Source of the DNA: Larix kaempferi
Lineage: Eukaryota > Streptophyta > Pinopsida > Pinales > Pinaceae
DNA: 64,000 nt
Reading direction: 5' to 3'
Assembly (NCBI GenBank): GCA_027924585.1
Contig: BSBM01000712.1
Span: forward strand, 2,428,001-2,492,000
Part shown: positions 58,585-64,000 of the stretch, piece after piece
How the letters are laid out: every line of letters starts with the position of its first letter
Numbering within the stretch: the first letter of the stretch is position 1
Notes under the pieces: model-generated
Seen by the model: only the letters and a program-made list of their open reading frames with translations
Databases searched by the model: none
What the model was told of the DNA's origin: nothing
Position numbers and translations under genes: made by a program

Positions 58585-58860
58585 TCAAAATAGTGAGGGA
58601 AAATCTCGACGCATGGTCTCTGCGTCCTCCCAGGTAGCAGACCCGGGGCTATACTTGTCCCATTGGACCTTAACTTGGTCCACATGGCGACTACGGAGCT
58701 GTCGAACCCTACGATCAAGTATACGTAATGGTTCGACCCTGAAGGTTCCCTCGTCCGAGACCTGCAATTCCTTCCAATGAATTTTGTGAGTCTCATCAGC
58801 TATGTAATGTCGTAATACAGAAACATGAAATACATTATGAGTTTTATGCAAGTGGGGGTG
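58585..58860 (-). pseudogene. Gypsy-3 Gag-Pol C-terminus with chromodomain-like fold, out of frame
   Basis: Reads [20 protein letters not shown], then TFRVEPLRILDRRVRQLRSR and VKVQWDKYSPGSATWEDAE, ending DFPSLF and a stop. This is the end expected for a Tekay-type integrase. It is displaced by one base from the main frame: five G at 58854-58858 (CCCCC on the coding strand) where four would keep the frame. Confidence 0.85.
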
Positions 58861-61800
58861 GCAGCGCGAGACGATAAGCAACTGGTCCGATTTTCTCAAG
58901 AATCTCAAATGGACCTATAAAGCGAGGTGACAACTTGGTACCCTTCCCAAATCGAATGGTACTTTTATTTGGTCTGATGCGAATAAATACACGATCCCCT
59001 ACTCCATAAGTTCTATCTGATCTGTGTGCATCAGCGTAACTCTTTTGCCTATCCTGTGCTTCCTTCAGCCGCTGCCTAATCTGTATCACTTGCTCCTCCA
59101 TTTCCTGAATCAATTCAGGCCCAATTAAAACTCGATCCTCTAACCTGTCCCAACTGAGTGGTGTCCTGCACGGCCTCCCATACAATGCCTGATATGGCGG
59201 CATACCAATGGAGCTGTGATGACTATTGTTGTATGCAAACTCCACTAAAGGAAGATATTTCTCCCACTGTGTCTGCTGATCCATAACATACATCCTAAGC
59301 ATGTCCTCCATCACTTGATTCACCCTCTCAGTCTGTCCATCTGTCTCGGGGTGATAAGCTGAGCTTAAGTTCAACTGTGTCCCTAATGCTGACTGCATGC
59401 TTGTCCAAAATCTGGAGGTGAACTTAGGGTCTCTGTCAGAGATTATCTTTTTAGGAACTCCATGAAGACGTACAATCTCATTTATGAATACCCTTGCCAC
59501 ATCTGTCACATCATAGGTGTCTCTGACTGGAATGAAGTGAGCACTTTTGGTCAGTTTGTCGACTACCACCAAAATAGCATTATGTCTCAGAGATGTGAGT
59601 GGTAATCCTACAACGAAGTCCATGGAAATGACTTCCCATTTAGTCATAGGGATATCATGCGGTTGTAGGAGACCGGCCGGGTGATGGTGATCTGCCTTCA
59701 CTTGTTGACACTCAAGGCATTTCGAAACAAAATCCACTACATCCATCTTCATACCTGGCCAAAAGAAGAGTTGCTTCATGTCAGCATACATCTTCTTCAC
59801 TCCTGGGTGCGCACAGTAATGCGATCTATGGGCTTCTCTAAGGATGGTTTCCCTGATATCACCTTCCTTAGGAACATACATCCTTCCCTGATACCGCAAC
59901 AACCCATCTTCCTCAAGATGGTACCCATCATACTTCAATTCCTGTTTCTTTCCATTCTGAATAGCTGAGGTTACTTTTAGATACCAACTATCGCCCAATA
60001 GTTGTCCCAGAACCCTTTCCCTCAAGTCAACCTTCAAGGGAATTAAGGAGAAAAGTCTCGGCCTTCGGCTTAGAGCGTCTGCCACCACATTCTCCTTTCC
60101 CTTGATGTAAGAGATACCAAAGTCATACTCACTCATGAACTCACTCCATCGCCTTTGCCTAGCATTCAAATCCCTTTGGGTAAAGATGTATTGCAAGCTC
60201 TGATGGTCTGTTTTAAGGGTGAAGCTTCTACCAACTAGGTAGTGCCTCCATAATTTTAGTGCCAACATTACTGCTGCCAATTCTAGATCATGCGTGGCAT
60301 ACTGCTCCTCATGAGGTTTCAACTTTCGAGATGCATAAGCTATTACCCCACCTTCCTGCATCAACACCGCTCCTAATCCTTGCTTCGAGGCATCGGTGCA
60401 TACCATGAAATCTTTATCCATGTCTGGTACCCGCAAGATCGGTGCACTTGTCAACAATCTTTTTAACTCTGTAAAAGCGGCATCGCATTCATCGGTCCAC
60501 TCATACCGGATTCCCTTGCGTTGCAAGGTGGTAATAGGTTTTGCAATTTTAGAAAATCCTTCCACAAACCTCCGGTAATAGCCTGCTAACCCCATGAAGC
60601 TGCGCACCTCATGAGCATTCCTTGGAATTGGCCAATCTTCAATGGCCTTTACCTTTTCTGGGTCCACAGAGATCCCTTCACCTGAGATGATGTGCCCCAA
60701 GTAGTGAATCTCTTTTTGGAAGAAGGAACACTTTGACAATTTACCGTAAAGTTTGTGTTCCCTTAAGCATGTCAAGACTAACCGCAAGTGTTCCTCGTGC
60801 TCCTTCTCATTCTTAGAATAGATAAGGATATCATCTAAGAAGACCTGAACAAAGTGGTCCAAGTATTTCCGGAAGACCCCATTCATGAGGCTCATGAATA
60901 CAGCTGGAGCATTGGTCAAACCAAATGGTACCACTACAAACTCGTAATGCCCAAATCGAGTTCGAAAGGCAGTCTTAGGAATGTCGCCTTCCTTGATCCT
61001 CAACTGGTGATATCCTGATCGCAAATCAATCTTTGAGAAGACTGACGCACCTTTCATTTGATCAAAGAGGTCATCAATTCTTGGTATGGGATACCTGTTC
61101 TTCACGGTGGCCTTGTTCAAATCTCTGTAATCTATGCACAGTCGCAGAGATCCATCCTTCTTCTTAACGAAGATCACTGGTGCTCCCCACAGTGAGATAC
61201 TGGGTCTAATCGGTCCCAAATCTAGAAATTCTTTTAACTGGATCTGTAACTCACGGAGCTCTGGAGTTGTCATTCTATAAGGAGTTTTTGAGATAGGTTC
61301 TGCACCAGGTTTTAGTTCGATTGTGAAATCGAGCTCTCTTTCTGGAGGTAGTCCTGGCAATTCCTTCGGAAAGACATCCTTGAACTCGGAAAGTACTGGG
61401 TACGAATTCAAGGAAGGTTCTTTACTATCGCTCACGGCCTCCACTACGAACAACTGGCATCCTTGTCTTAGGCACCGCTTAGCTTTCACCATAGAGATGA
61501 AACGGAGGGATACCTTCCTCTTCAAGCCTTGGATTTGAATTGTCCTTCCCTCGTCATCGAGGCACAACACCTTCTTTGCATAGCAGTCTATGAAAGCTCT
61601 ATGGTCTTCTAACCAATCCATGCCAATAATGAGGTCATAAGTCCCCAAATTGGTGACATAAGCATCCAACTTAGTGGTGCAAACTCCTAAGTCAACCCCA
61701 CAACTTCTCACTTTAAGACCTACTGGTTGCTTAGTTCCTGAAGCCATTTCAACCAGTTTGAAATCATCGTGCTCGTAGGCTGCCAACCCACATTTATCTA

Positions 61801-63097
61801 ATGCAAATGGTGAAATAAAACTGTCAGTTGCTCCTGGATCAAACAAAATTTTAAGTTTGACATTGTTTACATTACCAGTGGATTCTACTACGGTAGACTG
61901 ATGTTCCGCCTGGTGGTTATGCACCGCTGCATGAATCCGATGACTGTTACCCGAACTATCCATGGGTGCTTTTCCTTCCCTGTGCCTGCTGCTTGACTGA
62001 CCCTTGGGACAGTCTCGCTGGAAATGGGGACCTCCGCATCCCCAACAAGAGAGATTGGGAGGGGCTTGCCTGTTGCTCGAAGGAATCCTCTGAGATGAGT
62101 TCCTTCCCCTGGTTCCTCTAAAACCCCTTGCTCCTCTATAGGAACTTCCCTGCGTACGTCCCTGGCTTTGGTGGGTTGCGGACGATGCCTGCGAGATTGA
62201 GTTAACTGAAGTATTACCCCTCGGTGTGAACCTGTTACCGTAAGGAGGAGGCCTAGATTGTCCTCCCCTGAAGTAAGGGCGTGACGCCTTCCCTGTAACA
62301 TACTGATTGGTCCCTGTCAACTTACTACCCCCTTTTCCATCTGACATATCAGCTGCATAACGAGCATACTCAACTGCCATGGCAACTGAAGTTGGCTTCC
62401 ACATCCGTACAGCAGCTCTAATCTTGTAGTTAAGTCCATACACAAAACGCTCTACCTGACAATCATCTGCATCAAGGTAAGGAACATATTTTACCAGTTC
62501 CATAAACCGAGATTCATACTCCTCCACTGTCCTGTCTCCCTGTACTAAGGCATGGAGTGCACCTGCCTGTTCTTCCTTGTAATAATTTGGCAAATACTTC
62601 ATGTGGAACCTCTCCTCGAACAGTTCCCAAGAAGTTGTAAGAGGAGTAAGGTGCAACTGCTTCTCGAGGTCTGACCACCAATTCAAAGCATCACCTTTAA
62701 GCTGAAAGACGGCCATCCTAGCCTTGGAACTAGATGTGTACTCATTCAATGCGAAGCATCTCTTCATGCCTTCCAGCCATGCTTCGGCATGCTTACCGGG
62801 TCGTCCTCCTGAAAACTCTGGAACTTTTATCTTTTGTAACTCCCTCGATATGTCCTGAAGCGGTTCTAGTCTTGGGCCATGTGCCCTTTCAGAGTTCTCT
62901 CGACTCACTTGAGTGGTTTCCACCTCGGCGGCCCTTTCCGACTGCCTGTTCATCGTGGTCATAATAGCCTCCAATGACCTCATTATGATCTGCATTTCTG
63001 GTGTTGAGGTTGGTGGTGGCGGTGTTGGCGATGGCGGAGGTGGTGGTGACGGTGGTCGACCTTGACCCCGACCTCGACCTCTGCGTGTTGTCACCAT
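58844..63097 (-). CDS. Gypsy-3 Gag-Pol polyprotein, 1417 residues
   Basis: Gag N-terminus has an Arg/Gly start and a Pro-rich stretch ([21 protein letters not shown]). Gag core: [42 protein letters not shown]. Zinc knuckle [13 protein letters not shown] near residue 350 (C-x2-C-x3-H-x4-C, one residue shorter than standard). Protease [11 protein letters not shown] near 420. RT with [20 protein letters not shown] and catalytic FLDDILIYS near 753, VVVPFGLT. RNase [16 protein letters not shown] near 900. Integrase HHCC (CLECQQVK) near 1090-1130, Asp SMDFVVG, Asp SDRDPKF, Glu DGQTERVN. It makes the particle, copies RNA to DNA and integrates it. Only the last part is lost by a one-base shift at 58854-58858. 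Confidence 0.93.
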   Translation of the reverse strand: MVTTRRGRGRGQGRPPSPPPPPSPTPPPPTSTPEMQIIMRSLEAIMTTMNRQSERAAEVETTQVSRENSERAHGPRLEPLQDISRELQKIKVPEFSGGRPGKHAEAWLEGMKRCFALNEYTSSSKARMAVFQLKGDALNWWSDLEKQLHLTPLTTSWELFEERFHMKYLPNYYKEEQAGALHALVQGDRTVEEYESRFMELVKYVPYLDADDCQVERFVYGLNYKIRAAVRMWKPTSVAMAVEYARYAADMSDGKGGSKLTGTNQYVTGKASRPYFRGGQSRPPPYGNRFTPRGNTSVNSISQASSATHQSQGRTQGSSYRGARGFRGTRGRNSSQRIPSSNRQAPPNLSCWGCGGPHFQRDCPKGQSSSRHREGKAPMDSSGNSHRIHAAVHNHQAEHQSTVVESTGNVNNVKLKILFDPGATDSFISPFALDKCGLAAYEHDDFKLVEMASGTKQPVGLKVRSCGVDLGVCTTKLDAYVTNLGTYDLIIGMDWLEDHRAFIDCYAKKVLCLDDEGRTIQIQGLKRKVSLRFISMVKAKRCLRQGCQLFVVEAVSDSKEPSLNSYPVLSEFKDVFPKELPGLPPERELDFTIELKPGAEPISKTPYRMTTPELRELQIQLKEFLDLGPIRPSISLWGAPVIFVKKKDGSLRLCIDYRDLNKATVKNRYPIPRIDDLFDQMKGASVFSKIDLRSGYHQLRIKEGDIPKTAFRTRFGHYEFVVVPFGLTNAPAVFMSLMNGVFRKYLDHFVQVFLDDILIYSKNEKEHEEHLRLVLTCLREHKLYGKLSKCSFFQKEIHYLGHIISGEGISVDPEKVKAIEDWPIPRNAHEVRSFMGLAGYYRRFVEGFSKIAKPITTLQRKGIRYEWTDECDAAFTELKRLLTSAPILRVPDMDKDFMVCTDASKQGLGAVLMQEGGVIAYASRKLKPHEEQYATHDLELAAVMLALKLWRHYLVGRSFTLKTDHQSLQYIFTQRDLNARQRRWSEFMSEYDFGISYIKGKENVVADALSRRPRLFSLIPLKVDLRERVLGQLLGDSWYLKVTSAIQNGKKQELKYDGYHLEEDGLLRYQGRMYVPKEGDIRETILREAHRSHYCAHPGVKKMYADMKQLFFWPGMKMDVVDFVSKCLECQQVKADHHHPAGLLQPHDIPMTKWEVISMDFVVGLPLTSLRHNAILVVVDKLTKSAHFIPVRDTYDVTDVARVFINEIVRLHGVPKKIISDRDPKFTSRFWTSMQSALGTQLNLSSAYHPETDGQTERVNQVMEDMLRMYVMDQQTQWEKYLPLVEFAYNNSHHSSIGMPPYQALYGRPCRTPLSWDRLEDRVLIGPELIQEMEEQVIQIRQRLKEAQDRQKSYADAHRSDRTYGVGDRVFIRIRPNKSTIRFGKGTKLSPRFIGPFEILEKIGPVAYRLALPPPLA

Positions 63098-64000
63098 GAT
63101 AGTTCCTGAGTTATTAAAATAAAATCATATTCTTAGTTGTTCAATCAAATATCCGCGGAACTAAAATGTAGGTATTCAATAACGTGCATCATGAGATAAC
63201 AAATTGTCAGGCTTAGCACAGTAAAATCCACAATCGTTTTTATTTAAACAATTTTTGTCATGGTGTTCAGCTCGTCATGCTGATCTTAACGGTGTCTTGT
63301 TTTTGAGATTTCGGGTTCCTCTCATCCCTTCGACTAGGAGTTGAAATCTCGGCAAATTTTATTTATTTTACTTATTTTATTATTTATTTATTTATTATTT
63401 TTATTTTTTTTGTTATTTTTATTTTATAAGAATCAAAATAAATAACTAGAATTTTATTAATCCTAGCATGAAACGTAACCCATAATTATTTAAACCATAA
63501 TTCATATTAATTTTTAATTCTAATTCTAATTCATGTAATAATCACTAAAGTGAAATTGTAGTTTTTTTTTGTTAAATTTTAATTAATTGATAATTGTGCT
63601 AATAAATTTAACCAAGTTTAATTTAGCCAAACAACAGAAAAAACATAACTTTAAATTATTTTAAAGTTTTTCGAATAATTGACAATATTGAATTATAATA
63701 ATTAATTTAAATTTTTAACAATTTTTAAATCAATTACCAATTTTAGATAATTTAATTTGTTTGAATAATACTTACCTATCCCTAAGATCTTCATGGGCCC
63801 ATCGCGCCCCTGCATGAGGCCCACGCGTCCTCCTACTGCCATGAGAAGAAGCATGAAGGCACGTGGTTTCTCCACGCACCCCACCGCCATGCGAAAGAGG
63901 GGGAAACCCTAAATAGGGTCAATCCCCAAGACGCGGCCATTTTCACCCTCTCTCCTCGAGTTTTAGCTCTGCAACTCTTGCAAGCTCGCTTAGGGTTTGA
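63098..64000 (-). mobile_element. Gypsy-3 5' leader with predicted intron
   Basis: Reading minus strand, 64000-63776 is a moderately GC-rich leader. 63775-63106 is very AT-rich. A consensus donor ATAG/GTAAGT stands at 63776/63775 and an acceptor AACTCAG at 63106, eight bases before the gag ATG. No PBS or LTR border was found, so the leader continues past the edge. An A/T homopolymer-rich stretch fills 63350-63460. Confidence 0.5.
63106..63775 (-). other. Predicted intron in gypsy-3 leader
   Basis: 670 bp, GTAAGT to CAG, AT-rich between GC-richer flanks. Splicing would place the ATG at 63888-63890 in frame with the gag ATG at 63097: 115 bases of the upstream exon plus 8 bases give 41 codons before it. 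An in-frame TAG lies upstream of that ATG, supporting it as a start. Prediction only. Confidence 0.4.

Larger units (their letters stand above)
55818..64000 (-). mobile_element. Gypsy-3: near-intact Ty3/gypsy chromovirus, 5' end outside window
   Basis: 3' LTR (55818-58545), PPT, chromodomain-like tail, 1417-residue Gag-Pol, then a leader that runs to the right edge. The 5' LTR and PBS are not in the window. The domain order and the C-terminal KVQWDKYSPGSATWEDAETM segment suggest the Tekay/Del group. It is inserted in the copia integrase and is the best-preserved element here, hence probably the youngest. Confidence 0.9.

Noticed and set aside
63702-63890. Stand-alone 62-codon minus-strand gene
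   Set aside because: It reads across the predicted donor into AT-rich sequence. It makes sense, if at all, only as a spliced leader exon of gypsy-3.

Overview
The window is a repeat-dominated piece of a plant nuclear genome, built almost entirely of nested transposable elements. Plant-type Ty3/gypsy chromoviruses, Ty1/copia elements, a BED-finger hAT transposon, MITEs and many solo LTRs are all visible. Solo-LTR insertions sit inside other elements, and there is no ordinary intact host gene. Old, deeply nested elements with LTRs of 1.3-2.7 kb fit a large plant genome, most likely a gymnosperm; the clade is an inference from layout, not from a marker gene.

Layout. 1-3564: end of a minus-strand LTR element, with a palindromic 31-bp minisatellite in its internal region. 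3903-4192: a MITE. 6182-26845: a decayed multi-exon plus-strand gene. It has a SET-domain exon (6182-6905), then an array of tiny phase-0 mini-exons (78 nt and 48-51 nt), then longer exons that weakly recall plant transposase proteins. The array is split by about 14 kb of inserted DNA carrying a complete gypsy element (gypsy-1, 9240-17023, TSD CCAAA). 29355-31803: tandem duplications and CACTA-like subterminal repeats ending in TAGTG. 31806-33095: truncated copia RT/RNase H and a partial LTR.

From about 33.1 to 46.6 kb lies one hAT transposon cut into four pieces by three insertions: a solo LTR (33643-35150), a second solo LTR (35461-36995, TSD CCTTT) and gypsy-2 (37699-45272, TSD CATTC). Gypsy-2 itself holds a second copy of the MITE. 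47353-48480 is a non-autonomous hAT-type element with an 8-bp TSD, and 50116-50680 is a copia-type solo LTR. From 52520 a copia element runs to 55817, where gypsy-3 interrupts it. Gypsy-3 has a nearly intact 1417-residue Gag-Pol on the minus strand (58844-63097), a 2.7-kb 3' LTR, and a predicted 5' leader intron; it runs off the right edge.

The most unusual object is the SET gene relic. Its mini-exons have lengths divisible by three and were duplicated as exons together with their introns, including a higher-order A-B-B-A unit of about 830 bp repeated twice. Each A exon carries an inverted repeat whose arms resemble the subterminal repeats at 31 kb. A SET-carrying CACTA-like transposon is a possible but unproven reading. 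All boundaries and counts here were read by eye, without alignment software.
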